A stretch of DNA of 64,000 bases from Comamonadaceae bacterium OS-4. GTDB taxonomy: Bacteria; Pseudomonadota; Gammaproteobacteria; Burkholderiales; Burkholderiaceae_C. The position numbers and the translations under genes are program-made. The notes beneath the pieces were generated by a model. The model was not told where the DNA came from. It did no database searches and worked only from the letters and a program-made list of their open reading frames with translations. The stretch's first letter is position 1. The number at the start of each line of letters is the position of its first letter. This document shows, in pieces, positions 53,901-63,003 of this stretch. The stretch covers positions 3,680,501 through 3,744,500 of the forward strand of contig AP026970.1 in assembly GCA_027924025.1 (NCBI GenBank), in the 5' to 3' direction.

Positions 53901-56272
53901 TCGTAGTTACTAAAGCGGCTGTTATTGGAGCCACCTGGTTCCCGCAAGTTCTGGTAACGCGAAATATTCGATTTCAAAGCCTGAAGCGGGCTTACCCCGA
54001 CGCGGGTGAATCCCACAAACTCCAGTTCAAATTTGATGCTGCTGGTCGACGAACTGGCGCTCGTCTGCACCCGCCCGATCACAACCCGGGCAAGCCAACA
54101 GCCGGCATCGTACTCGACGCCCAACAGGGTATCGACCATCCGGTTCTCATTCAAGCTGTAGTTCAGGCGTCCCACGCCATAGTAGCGGCCCTCACCCAAA
54201 CCACCGCCGGGAACTGCTGCGCTGCCTGCATCGCCCCAGAGATCATTCAGGGGCCACTGCCAACTCACGTCGATTTGCTCGCTCACACCCCGCTGGAAGC
54301 GATAAGCGGCATTCAGCACACGATAGGGCGAAGGCGTATAGCGGGCGCCAACGGTTGCACGGCTCGACTGCGAGGTCAAGGGGTTGTATTGCACCGTTGA
54401 ATCAAATCCCCATTGGCGCGACACATTGACCCCGGCTCCGAGCAGGATGTCGCTCCAGCCGGCCAATGCGGGCGCATCAGCGGGGTTCAAGGTCACCCGC
54501 TGGTCTTCAAAACGGTAACGTTGCGCAACGCCGAAGCGCGCCAATTGCTCGCCGGTTTGCGCATCCAAAAAGCGGGTCGTCAGACCGAAGGTCGCCAAAT
54601 TGTTGTCTGAAATCTTGTCGTGCCCGACGTAGGCATTTTCGGTAAAGATGCTGGCGAAGTTGAAGTCGCTCGCCGCGGTATCGTAGTTGGGGAGATAGCT
54701 CTGGTTGCGGTAAGGGGTCCGGACATAAAACAGCCGCGGCTCCAAGGTTTGGGTCATTGCACGCCCATTCCAGCCAGAGTCACGCTCAAATACCAAACCA
54801 CTATCAAGGCTGAACGTCGGCACCGTGCTGTCAGCCGACCGGTTGCCGGTAGAAATCGCCGAATCGAACTGATAGACCGATGTGTGTAGCTGCAGCTTGG
54901 GTATTACAAAGCCCTCAGGCGCAATAAAGGGTCGGCTCACCTGGGCCAAGCCGTACATCCGCTGGGCATTCGGCTGCAGGGTGAGCGCACGATCCGACTC
55001 AAACTGCGACAGGTCGCCCTGCACCGACCAATCAAATCCACGGTCATTGAGCTGGCTGCGCAACACATTGAGTTGGGTCAGGTCATAGGGCGGGGTGATC
55101 ACCGATGTAGAAGACTGCAAGGTCTGCCACCGCAAAGCCCGACCTGTCACCGTGTAGCCGGAGCGGGACCAGGTCGTCACCGCATCGTTGGCCAATGTTC
55201 GCGAGGTCAGGGCTCCGATACTGGCGAAATCGCTCCAGTAGTTGTCATCGCTGACCCGGTTCAGATTGAGCGCGTACGCCGCATTTCCCAAGTCCGCGCC
55301 GAGCGTGCCCGTTTGGTTCAGTGTGGCGCCCCAGCGATCTGCGCTGCGCAGTTTGTCGGCGGGCATGTAATTGCCCCGCACGACGCCAGAATAGGTGGGC
55401 TCGAGGTAGCGGAACTCCCCCGCCACCGTCACGCCGCGTGCGGTCATCACGGTCGGGGTGACTGTGGCATCCCGGTTGGGCGCGATATTCCAGTAGTAAG
55501 GAACACTGACTTCGGTACCGTTCACATCCCCCAAGCCAATGGTGGGCGGCATGACCCCGGACTTGCGGGCATCACTCAGGGGAAAGCTGATGGCCGGAAC
55601 CGGCAGGATGGGCACATCCATGAAATGCAGATACGCGCCATGCGCAATGCCGACGTCCTGGCCACTGTCAAACTCAATGTCTGCTGCGCGGAGCACCCAT
55701 TCGGGAACCCAATTAGGCCCGGGTTTGCGGCGGCAGGTGGTGTAGGTTGCGCCATACACCACGGTGCGGTTTTCATCCAGGAAAACCGCTTTCGAGGCAT
55801 CCCCGTGCGCACCGTTTTGGAGAAACCGGTATCGGGGCGAATCAAAAGTGCCCTCAAAGGCCTCGACTTTCAACTCCAGCGCAGGCCCTTCAAACACATT
55901 GCCATTGCGGTTGATTCGCACATTGCCGGTCGCCCGCGCCAGATCATCAGGGGCGTAGTGTTCGAGGCGGTCTGCTTTGATCACCGTGCCGGGTTTGCGC
56001 ATTTCGGCATTGCCTTGAACGATGGTTTCAAGATCGGCACGGCCGGTCAGGGTGTCACCCAACAAGAAGGTCGGCCCAGACTCCAGCTGGGTCGCCGCGA
56101 GCCCCTCTTGCAACTTGGGGGTGGCGATCAGCTTTAACGGACTCTGATCCACTTCCTGCTGCGCCTGTGCAGACATCTGGACACAAGCCAAGGCCACCAA
56201 GGCCACAAGGCGGATCAACGGCGGCCGGCAATCAGGCGCCCCGACGGGCAGAGCGCACATAGAAAAACGCAT
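53897..56272 (-). CDS. lptD: LPS-assembly outer membrane protein LptD
   Basis: LptD (791 aa) forms, with LptE, the outer-membrane translocon for lipopolysaccharide. A signal peptide (about 1-37) precedes the OstA/LptA-like jellyroll (about 75-190, TVIKADRLEHYAPDDLARATG) and the C-terminal 26-strand barrel. Conserved cysteines are visible in YTTCRRKPGPNW and near the C-terminus in YDAGCWLARVVIG, consistent with the disulfide needed for assembly. First gene of lptD-surA-rsmA, divergent from the amgK-type kinase. Confidence 0.95.
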   Translation of the reverse strand: MRFSMCALPVGAPDCRPPLIRLVALVALACVQMSAQAQQEVDQSPLKLIATPKLQEGLAATQLESGPTFLLGDTLTGRADLETIVQGNAEMRKPGTVIKADRLEHYAPDDLARATGNVRINRNGNVFEGPALELKVEAFEGTFDSPRYRFLQNGAHGDASKAVFLDENRTVVYGATYTTCRRKPGPNWVPEWVLRAADIEFDSGQDVGIAHGAYLHFMDVPILPVPAISFPLSDARKSGVMPPTIGLGDVNGTEVSVPYYWNIAPNRDATVTPTVMTARGVTVAGEFRYLEPTYSGVVRGNYMPADKLRSADRWGATLNQTGTLGADLGNAAYALNLNRVSDDNYWSDFASIGALTSRTLANDAVTTWSRSGYTVTGRALRWQTLQSSTSVITPPYDLTQLNVLRSQLNDRGFDWSVQGDLSQFESDRALTLQPNAQRMYGLAQVSRPFIAPEGFVIPKLQLHTSVYQFDSAISTGNRSADSTVPTFSLDSGLVFERDSGWNGRAMTQTLEPRLFYVRTPYRNQSYLPNYDTAASDFNFASIFTENAYVGHDKISDNNLATFGLTTRFLDAQTGEQLARFGVAQRYRFEDQRVTLNPADAPALAGWSDILLGAGVNVSRQWGFDSTVQYNPLTSQSSRATVGARYTPSPYRVLNAAYRFQRGVSEQIDVSWQWPLNDLWGDAGSAAVPGGGLGEGRYYGVGRLNYSLNENRMVDTLLGVEYDAGCWLARVVIGRVQTSASSSTSSIKFELEFVGFTRVGVSPLQALKSNISRYQNLREPGGSNNSRFSNYE

Positions 56273-56362
56273 GGGCGGAAGGCAGAAACCACGTTATGGG
56301 AGAAAGGCACCAGCACGCTGCCCACAGGGCGCGGCGGCATGGCTTTGTAGAATGGATTATCC

Positions 56363-57487
56363 ATGACCCCAAGCTCTCACCCTGTGCCGTCCGCCACATC
56401 CACTCCCCCCACCTCGCCCTTACCACCCATTCCATGGGCTGATACGGAACGACAACAGCGTTTTCAAGCCTGGTTTGATAGCCAACAAGCGGGTTTCGGC
56501 TTCGTGCCCGACACCCTGGGGCTGGCCTCAGCCGACGCCAGCTTTCGCCGTTACTTCCGGGTGCAAAGCAACCGCGGAAGCCTGGTGATCATGGATGCGC
56601 CCCCGGAAAAAGAGAACTGCAAGCCCTTTGTGGACATTGCCGCCTTGCTTAACCATGCGGGCTTGCGCGCCCCGAAGATACTGGCGTGGGACGAAGGCAA
56701 CGGCTTCATGCTGCTGACGGACCTCGGCACCCGGACCATGATGCAAACCATAGCCCCGGCGCAGCCCCCTTTGGATTTGTATCTGAATGCGGTGGATACC
56801 CTGGTCCAGTGGCAACTAGCGTCCGCCCCCCAAGTGCTACCGCCCTACGACGAAGCGCTGCTGCGCCGCGAGCTGGAATTGTTTCCCGAGTGGTACATCG
56901 GCGCACACCGCCAGGTCACCATCGACCCGGCCATGCGTAAAACGCTGGATGACACCTTCGCGCTGCTGATTCAAAACAACCTGTCGTGGCCCAGCGTCTA
57001 TGTCCACCGCGATTTCATGCCCCGCAACCTGATGGTGCCCGATAACATCGCAGTGCCCGGCCAGACCGATCCGCGCTACCTGGGCGTGCTCGACTTTCAA
57101 GATGCGGTGTACGGCCCCATCACCTATGACATTGCCAGCCTGATGCGTGACGCGTTTTTGACATGGGAAGAAGACTTCTGCCTCGACGTGACGATCCGCT
57201 ATTGGGAAAAGGCCCGCAAGGCGGGCCTGCCGGTGGGAGACGATTTCGGTGAGTTCTACCGTGGCGTGGAATGGATGGGGTTGCAGCGCCATCTCAAAAT
57301 CGCCGGCATCTTTGCCCGGCTGACCCTGCGTGATGGAAAGCCCAAGTACCTCGCCGATACGCCCCGCTTTATCGACTACATCCGCAGCACCTGCAGCCGC
57401 TATATCCAGCTCAAGCCTTTGTTGCGCTTGGTGGAAAAGGTGGATGGCATTGAAGTGCCGAATGTCTTCGCGTTCGGCCGTTCATAG
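56363..57487 (+). CDS. amgK: AmgK-like anomeric MurNAc/GlcNAc kinase (aminoglycoside phosphotransferase fold)
   Basis: The 374-aa protein has the APH kinase fold: N-lobe SFRRYFRV, hinge LLTDLG, catalytic loop VHRDFMPRNLM (about 219-229) and metal-binding LDFQDAVYGP. Its position divergent from lptD matches amgK in pseudomonads and Burkholderiales, where the kinase phosphorylates MurNAc at C1 for cell-wall recycling. In those genomes murU usually follows directly; here a MurU-like gene is 15 kb away at 40237. The proline-rich N-terminal ~25 residues may indicate a later true start. Confidence 0.88.
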   Translation: MTPSSHPVPSATSTPPTSPLPPIPWADTERQQRFQAWFDSQQAGFGFVPDTLGLASADASFRRYFRVQSNRGSLVIMDAPPEKENCKPFVDIAALLNHAGLRAPKILAWDEGNGFMLLTDLGTRTMMQTIAPAQPPLDLYLNAVDTLVQWQLASAPQVLPPYDEALLRRELELFPEWYIGAHRQVTIDPAMRKTLDDTFALLIQNNLSWPSVYVHRDFMPRNLMVPDNIAVPGQTDPRYLGVLDFQDAVYGPITYDIASLMRDAFLTWEEDFCLDVTIRYWEKARKAGLPVGDDFGEFYRGVEWMGLQRHLKIAGIFARLTLRDGKPKYLADTPRFIDYIRSTCSRYIQLKPLLRLVEKVDGIEVPNVFAFGRS

Positions 57488-57489
57488 CC

Positions 57490-57547
57490 AAAAACAGCGC
57501 TAGCGCCCTTTTTACTTGCGCCTAGCGCTCCTGAATTCATAGCAATA
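57490..57547. repeat. Dispersed repeat, copy 6, between amgK and rsmE
   Basis: On the minus strand the element reads TTGCTATGAATTCAGGAGCG, then CTAGGCGCAAG...GGGCGCTAGCGCTGTTTTTGG, with strong AGCGCTAG/CTAGCGCT complementarity. It fills the whole gap between the amgK stop and the rsmE start. Confidence 0.6.
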
Positions 57548-57548
57548 T

Positions 57549-58274
57549 ATGCCACGCTTTTACTGCGCTGCCCTTCTGGTGAGCGACACGGAACTCGACT
57601 TGCCTGCAGGGGCCGCCCGGCACGTACAGGTGCTGCGCCTGCAACCGGGGGATGCCATCACCCTGTTCGATGGGCGCAGCCAGAACGAATACGATGCCAC
57701 CGTCACCCGCATGGGCCGCAGCGATGTCCAAGTGCGTGTGGGCGCAGCCCGCAGCATGGCGCGTGAACCCGCACGGCAGATCCACCTCGCGGTCGGCATG
57801 CCGGCCAACGACCGCATGGACTGGCTGATTGAAAAAGCCACCGAGCTCGGCGTTGCCAGCATCCAACCGCTGATGACCGAGCGCAGTGTGCTCAAACTCA
57901 GCGGCGAGCGGGCTGAGAAAAAAATCGCCCATTGGCAAAGCGTGGCCATCTCGGCGTGCGAGCAATGTGGCGGCAACCTGGTGCCCGTCATCCATCCGAT
58001 GCAAAGCCTGGCCCAGTGGCTGAAAACACCGGCCGCCGGACAAGCCGACCACCAGCGTTTGCTGCTGTCCTTGCGCGCCGGCAGCACACCGGTTGCACGC
58101 TTGCCCGCGCAGCCCGGGCCTGCCTGGTTTCTTTCCGGCCCCGAAGGAGGCCTGAGCCACGCGGAAGAAGAGTTAGCCATCATGGCCGGCTTTGCACCCG
58201 CGTCCCTGGGGCCGCGCGTGCTGCGGGCCGAGACCGCAGCGCTTGCAGCACTCACCTTGCTGACCCAAGCATGA
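57549..58274 (+). CDS. rsmE: 16S rRNA (uracil1498-N3)-methyltransferase
   Basis: RsmE (241 aa) is a SPOUT methyltransferase acting on U1498 of 16S rRNA. N-terminal PUA-like domain (about 1-70) with AGAARHVQVLRLQPGD, then the SPOUT domain with WLIEKATELGV, LSGPEGGLSHAEEELA and LGPRVLRAETAALAALTL (trefoil knot). The stop overlaps the MFS gene (ATGA). Confidence 0.95.
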   Translation: MPRFYCAALLVSDTELDLPAGAARHVQVLRLQPGDAITLFDGRSQNEYDATVTRMGRSDVQVRVGAARSMAREPARQIHLAVGMPANDRMDWLIEKATELGVASIQPLMTERSVLKLSGERAEKKIAHWQSVAISACEQCGGNLVPVIHPMQSLAQWLKTPAAGQADHQRLLLSLRAGSTPVARLPAQPGPAWFLSGPEGGLSHAEEELAIMAGFAPASLGPRVLRAETAALAALTLLTQA

Positions 58275-59440
58275 ACCGTAGCCTTTGGCTGCTCGCTCTG
58301 TGCCAGGGGCTGTTTCTCACCAACAACGTCACCTTCATTGCCATCAATGGACTGGTGGGCTTGAGCTTGGCCCCCTATGGCTGGATGGCGACGCTACCCG
58401 TCATGGGCTACGTCGTGGGCGGCGCCTTGGCCACCCCGCTGGTGGCTGCTACACAAGCGCGCTTCGGGCGCCGGACCTCGTTCCAGATTGGCTTGGCAGT
58501 CGCCGTGGTATCGGCGCTGGCGGGCGCCTGGTGCGTGGCACACCACCAGTTTTGGGGCTTGGTCGCGGCGACGGTGGTGGCCGGCTATTACAGCGCCAAC
58601 GGGCAGTTGTACCGGTTTGCCGCTGCCGAGTTGGCCTTGCCGGCCTTTCGTGAAAAAGCGGTCTCGCTGGTGCTGGCAGGCGGTCTTCTGGGTGCCATTG
58701 CCGGACCTAACCTTGCCGCCCAAACCCGCACCCTGATGGAGGTGCCATTTACCGGGGCCTATCTCGTGTTGGCTGGCGTCGCATTACTGGCGATGGTGCT
58801 CATGGCGTGGGTGCAGTTTCCGCCCCACCAGCCACCCGCAAACCTAACGCACACCGGCCGCTCCCTGGCAGAGATCGCACGCCAACCGGCATTTCTGGTG
58901 GCCTGTCTGAGCGCATCCATGGGCTATGGCGTGATGAACCTGCTGATGGCGGCAACCCCACTGGCGATGCAGCAATGCGGCCTCCGCTTTGACGATGCCG
59001 CGCTGGTGCTGGAGTGGCACGTGATCGGCATGTTTGCGCCCGGCTTCTTCACCGGCCACCTGATCAAGCGGTTTGGCACATTGCCTGTGATGGCCGTCGG
59101 ACTGGCCCTGAACCTGCTGTGTGTGGCGATTGCCCTGAGCGGCTTGGAGCTGCAACAGTTTGTCGTGTCGCTGTTTTTGCTGGGTGTGGGTTGGAACTTC
59201 CTGTTCACCGGCAGCACCACCTTGGCACTCAGCGCCTACCGGCCGGAAGAAAAAGACCGGGCGCAAGCCGCGATCAACTTCTGCGTTTTTGCAGTCATGG
59301 CCCTGAGCTCGCTTACGTCCGGCGCCCTGGTGATCACGCAGGGGTGGGCCTGGCTCAACATCGGATCCATCCCCCCGCTGCTGCTCACGGCAGCTGGTTT
59401 GCTCTGGCTACAGCTCAAAGGCCGAGCAGGGCGTCCTTGA
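58271..59440 (+). CDS. Major facilitator superfamily transporter
   Basis: The 389-aa protein has twelve predicted helices; the basic loop ATQARFGRRTSF lies between helices 2 and 3 (motif A-like), and RFGTLPV in the second half. It is probably an efflux or metabolite permease of the YbfB/DHA-type; the substrate is not evident. ATG 58271 overlaps the rsmE stop, so expression is coupled. Its 3' end overlaps the convergent chalcone-isomerase-fold gene by 26 bases. Confidence 0.88.
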   Translation: MNRSLWLLALCQGLFLTNNVTFIAINGLVGLSLAPYGWMATLPVMGYVVGGALATPLVAATQARFGRRTSFQIGLAVAVVSALAGAWCVAHHQFWGLVAATVVAGYYSANGQLYRFAAAELALPAFREKAVSLVLAGGLLGAIAGPNLAAQTRTLMEVPFTGAYLVLAGVALLAMVLMAWVQFPPHQPPANLTHTGRSLAEIARQPAFLVACLSASMGYGVMNLLMAATPLAMQQCGLRFDDAALVLEWHVIGMFAPGFFTGHLIKRFGTLPVMAVGLALNLLCVAIALSGLELQQFVVSLFLLGVGWNFLFTGSTTLALSAYRPEEKDRAQAAINFCVFAVMALSSLTSGALVITQGWAWLNIGSIPPLLLTAAGLLWLQLKGRAGRP

Positions 59441-60020
59441 GTTTGAAGTCCGCCGGCACCGGGCCAATCCAGATTCTGAGCACCATGCTGAAGAACTCGG
59501 CGTCGCCGATCGGTGCACCCTGCGCTTGTCCTTGAATGTAGAAGGTCGTGCCCTTGCCCGGTACGAACTCCATCGCAAAGGTGTCACCCGCCGACAGCTT
59601 CGCCTTGCCCGAGAAAATCTCAATCAACCGGGTGCTCGAAGCGGTGTGTTTTTGAACCAGTTCTGCCGGTGAGTTGTTGGTCAAGCCTTTGATAAAGGCC
59701 AAGCCCAAATCAGTGCCCGGCAAATCGCGCAAAGCCACAAAACTCAAGCGCTTGGGGCCCTGCATGGCGATCAAGGACTCCGGCGTGTTCACCTTGGCGG
59801 GGGTGTACAAAGCCATGTCATAGACCTTGAAAATCGCACGGTAGCGAGTCCCCGCACCGTTGAGCTGCAAAGGTACCCCTTGCACCACGGGTCTGGCTTC
59901 AAACGTACTATTCATTGTCCCCGCGGCGTGTACTGCAGCCGGCGACGCACTGAGTGCAGCCAGCACGAGTGCGGTGAAAACAAACGATGTGTCTACGGAT
60001 GTTTGGGTTGGTTTATTCAT
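59415..60020 (-). CDS. Chalcone isomerase-fold periplasmic protein (paralogue 2)
   Basis: The 201-aa protein has a signal peptide (cleavage near VHAAG) and the same domain as the protein at 28162-28770: LQLNGAGTRYRAIFKVYDMALYTP, GPKRLSFVALRD, FFSMVLRIWIGPVPAD at the end. No enzymatic reaction is established for bacterial members. It lies 21 bases downstream of a GGDEF-EAL gene on the same strand. Confidence 0.86.
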   Translation of the reverse strand: MNKPTQTSVDTSFVFTALVLAALSASPAAVHAAGTMNSTFEARPVVQGVPLQLNGAGTRYRAIFKVYDMALYTPAKVNTPESLIAMQGPKRLSFVALRDLPGTDLGLAFIKGLTNNSPAELVQKHTASSTRLIEIFSGKAKLSAGDTFAMEFVPGKGTTFYIQGQAQGAPIGDAEFFSMVLRIWIGPVPADFKLKDALLGL

Positions 60021-60041
60021 CCTGTGTCTCCCTGTGTCAAT

Positions 60042-62099
60042 TTATGTTGTGCGGTGGCTAAGCCAGTCCTCCAAAGCGTCCACACTGAGGGGCTTGGCAA
60101 TGAAATACCCTTGCAAAGTGTGGCAGCCGGCCTCGATCAAAAACTGTTGCTGCTCGGTGGTTTCCACCCCTTCGGCCACCACATTCAGCCCCAAGGCGTT
60201 CGCAAGGCCTATGACGCCCTTGACGATGGCGCGCGAGTCGCTGTCGGTTTCGGTGTCATTCACGAATGAACGGTCAATTTTGAGCTGGTGGGGGCGCAAG
60301 CGCTTGAGATAAGCCAACGACGAGTAACCCGTGCCGAAGTCATCAATCGCGATGCCCACACCAATCTGCCGCAAGCGCTCAATGATGCGTTGGCTGGTTT
60401 CCGTCTCCGCCATCAAGACGCTTTCAGTGATCTCGATCTCCAGGCGCTGCGGCGGCACGCTGCTGGCTTCCAAGGCGGCTTGCAAACTGTCCAGCAAGCG
60501 GTGATCGCGGAACTCCAACGCCGACACGTTCACCGCCATGTTGCCCACCATGACTCCACGCGCGGTCCAGTCTGCGAGTTGGCGGCAGGCCTCGCGCAAG
60601 GTCCAGACGCCCATTTCTGCAATTTGTCCGGACTCCTCGGCCAAACCGATAAATTGGGCCGGATACAAGAGGCCGCGGGTCGGGTGCTGCCAGCGGACCA
60701 GGGCCTCCACCGCAACAAGTTGGCCGCCTGCGGCATCTACTTGCGGTTGGTAGTGCAGCACCAGCTGGTTATGGTCGATCGCATAGGCAAGCTCTTGCTC
60801 GAGCTCCAGATTGGCCAGCAATCGCGAGTTCAACTCGGAGTGATAAAAGCTGTAGCGGGCCCGGCCCAGTGTCTTCGCTTGGTAGACCGCGATATCCGCA
60901 TTTTTGACCAGCGTCTCAAAATCGCGGCCATCCTCGGGAAACAGGGCAATCCCCATACTGGCCGACACCTTGACCGGTATCTGCGCCAAAACCACCGGCG
61001 CTTCCACCACCCGCAAGATGCGCTGTGCCAACTCTCCCAGCGACTCCCAGTGGTCGATGTCCCGCACCAGCACCAGGAATTCGTCTCCGCTCTGGCGGCA
61101 TACCACATCGACTTCGCGCAGCACCTCGCGCAACCGGCGCGCGACTTCGATCAGCAAGGCATCGCCCGCGGCATGCCCCATGGAATCGTTGACCGCCTTG
61201 AAGCGATCCAGGTCGATAAAGAAAATGCCGAAGTGCTGGCCATGGCGCTCTGCCGCCAGCATTTCGCGCTGCACCAAGTCAATAAACAGCGAGCGGTTGG
61301 GCAGGCCCGTCAACTGGTCGTAAAACGCCATTTGCTGCAACTGTGCATTTTTCTTGCCCAACTGCATGAACAGCTCGCGCAACTCTTCCTGCACCCGGCC
61401 CAAATGCCGGCCCAGCAAGCCGAGCTCATCGTGCCTGCGCCAGACAAAAAGTTGAGCGGCCGGGGCGTCGAGGTTGTGGTCCAGCAAGGCACTGGCATGC
61501 TCTTTCAAGCGCTCGATAGGACGCAACACCCGGGTGACCAGAATCGGCATCAGCACCGCCAAAATCGCGAGGGTCTGGAGCAACACCAAAACCAACATCT
61601 GGTCGCGCCGCGCCTGCAGCAGACCTCGCCCGTAGTCGGCGTCAAACCACAGCACCAGCGTGCCCAGGGACTCGCCGTTGCGCATCACCGGTTGGGCACG
61701 ACGGCTTAACCGGGCACCGGCGGTATCGCGATCCAGGTCACCGGTGAAATCGGCACGCACTCGCTCCAGAACCGGGGTGTTGGCAAGGCCGTCTTCAATG
61801 CGGACCGCCACGATCTGCGGGCTTTCCAGCAAGCGCACGGCCGCAGCATCCAGCGCCACCCGGTCAACGACCCACATCGGTTCCGCGATAGACACACTGC
61901 CGATTTTCATCAGCGCTGTTTCGCTCTGGGTCAAAAGCGCCTGCTGGGACTTTTCTGAAATCCGCTGCTCCAACGCCAAGAGCAAGAGCGCAGGCAGCAA
62001 GACACCCACCACCACTACGACCATCATGGTGTAGCGCAAAGGCATGCCTTTGCGCACGCGCAAACGCAAACGCCGCCACCGTGTGAGAAGAAAGTTCAT
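60042..62099 (-). CDS. Membrane GGDEF-EAL cyclic-di-GMP signalling protein
   Basis: The 685-aa protein has two transmembrane helices (about 23-45 and 168-190) enclosing a periplasmic sensor, a HAMP-like linker (about 190-240), a GGDEF domain with the motif SGDEF (RQSGDEFLVL) and an EAL domain with EALVRW, the canonical loop DDFGTGYSSL and EGVET. SGDEF instead of GGDEF is found in active cyclases; the EAL half looks fully active, so net phosphodiesterase is plausible. Regulated input unknown. Confidence 0.92.
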   Translation of the reverse strand: MNFLLTRWRRLRLRVRKGMPLRYTMMVVVVVGVLLPALLLLALEQRISEKSQQALLTQSETALMKIGSVSIAEPMWVVDRVALDAAAVRLLESPQIVAVRIEDGLANTPVLERVRADFTGDLDRDTAGARLSRRAQPVMRNGESLGTLVLWFDADYGRGLLQARRDQMLVLVLLQTLAILAVLMPILVTRVLRPIERLKEHASALLDHNLDAPAAQLFVWRRHDELGLLGRHLGRVQEELRELFMQLGKKNAQLQQMAFYDQLTGLPNRSLFIDLVQREMLAAERHGQHFGIFFIDLDRFKAVNDSMGHAAGDALLIEVARRLREVLREVDVVCRQSGDEFLVLVRDIDHWESLGELAQRILRVVEAPVVLAQIPVKVSASMGIALFPEDGRDFETLVKNADIAVYQAKTLGRARYSFYHSELNSRLLANLELEQELAYAIDHNQLVLHYQPQVDAAGGQLVAVEALVRWQHPTRGLLYPAQFIGLAEESGQIAEMGVWTLREACRQLADWTARGVMVGNMAVNVSALEFRDHRLLDSLQAALEASSVPPQRLEIEITESVLMAETETSQRIIERLRQIGVGIAIDDFGTGYSSLAYLKRLRPHQLKIDRSFVNDTETDSDSRAIVKGVIGLANALGLNVVAEGVETTEQQQFLIEAGCHTLQGYFIAKPLSVDALEDWLSHRTT

Positions 62100-62146
62100 C
62101 CGACGGAGGGGTTAAAAAGCCACGCGATCAACACGGTTCCTGCACG

Positions 62147-62989
62147 TCAAAAGCGCTTGTCCAGCCAATCACGCAAGGTATTAAAAACCGGCGTGGCATC
62201 AGGCTCATTAAAAATCTCATGGAAAAAACCGTCAAAACAGACCGACTTCACCAGCGAGGCGGGGGCTGCAGCGGCAAAGTCGCGGCTGCCTTGGGGGTTG
62301 ACCAGACGATCATCCCCGGCATACATCAAGAGCGTGGGCACGGTCCATGAAGGCGCTGCTTGCAAAGTCGCCACACCCTGCGTCGCAATGAATTGCGCCA
62401 GACGCGCCGAGATACGGTCATGCACCAGCCGGTCTTCCAGGTAGGCGCGGACCACAGCAGGGTCATGCGAGATATGCGCTGCATTCAAGCCATTGCCCAC
62501 ACGCAAGTTGGGCACGATCTTGGGCAACACCGAGACCAGAAATTTTTGAAAGGCATTCATGCCAGGATTGAAGGCCGGCGAAGACAGCACCAAGGCATCT
62601 ATCTTGCGCAGCCCCAGCGAGACAAAGCGGCCCGCCACCAAGCCGCCCATGCTGTGCCCCAGCACAATCAAAGGCGTGCCGGGTTTGAAGCGTGCCCGCG
62701 TGGCGTCCACGAGATCGGCCAAGTCATCCAGAAGCCGGGTATCGGACCGCAAGCTCCCGGGCAGGCCGGAGCTTTCACCATGGCCGCACTGGTCATAGCC
62801 GCGAACCGCAAAGCCCCATTGATTCAGCTGCTCTGCCACATGCTGGTAGCGGCCCGCATGTTCGCCCAAACCATGCACGATGAGCACCACACCGCGCACA
62901 GGAACACCGGGCTCCAGCGGCCAGTCCTGCACGGCCAGGTTGTCGCCATCATTGGCGGTAAATGTGCTGAGAGTCGAATCAGAGGCCAT
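62147..62989 (-). CDS. Alpha/beta hydrolase, monoacylglycerol lipase/lysophospholipase-like
   Basis: The 280-aa serine hydrolase has the Hydrolase_4 pattern: VHGLGEHAGRY (oxyanion), GYDQCGHGESSG, nucleophile Ser in GHSMGG, acid in AGDDRLVNPQGS and His in FFHEIFNE. It would cleave monoacylglycerol or lysophospholipid. ATG 62989, preceded by GGCAGGA, is preferred over an in-frame TTG at 63007 that overlaps the upstream peptidase stop. Co-transcribed with that peptidase. Confidence 0.9.
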   Translation of the reverse strand: MASDSTLSTFTANDGDNLAVQDWPLEPGVPVRGVVLIVHGLGEHAGRYQHVAEQLNQWGFAVRGYDQCGHGESSGLPGSLRSDTRLLDDLADLVDATRARFKPGTPLIVLGHSMGGLVAGRFVSLGLRKIDALVLSSPAFNPGMNAFQKFLVSVLPKIVPNLRVGNGLNAAHISHDPAVVRAYLEDRLVHDRISARLAQFIATQGVATLQAAPSWTVPTLLMYAGDDRLVNPQGSRDFAAAAPASLVKSVCFDGFFHEIFNEPDATPVFNTLRDWLDKRF

Positions 62990-63003
62990 GCGTTCCTGCC
63001 TGT

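Noticed and set aside
55073..56137. Long open frame opposite lptD
   Set aside because: Antisense shadow; lptD is supported by domain content and by its overlap with surA.
60288..61709. Long open frame opposite the GGDEF-EAL gene
   Set aside because: Antisense shadow of a strongly supported gene; His/Gln-rich composition without motifs.
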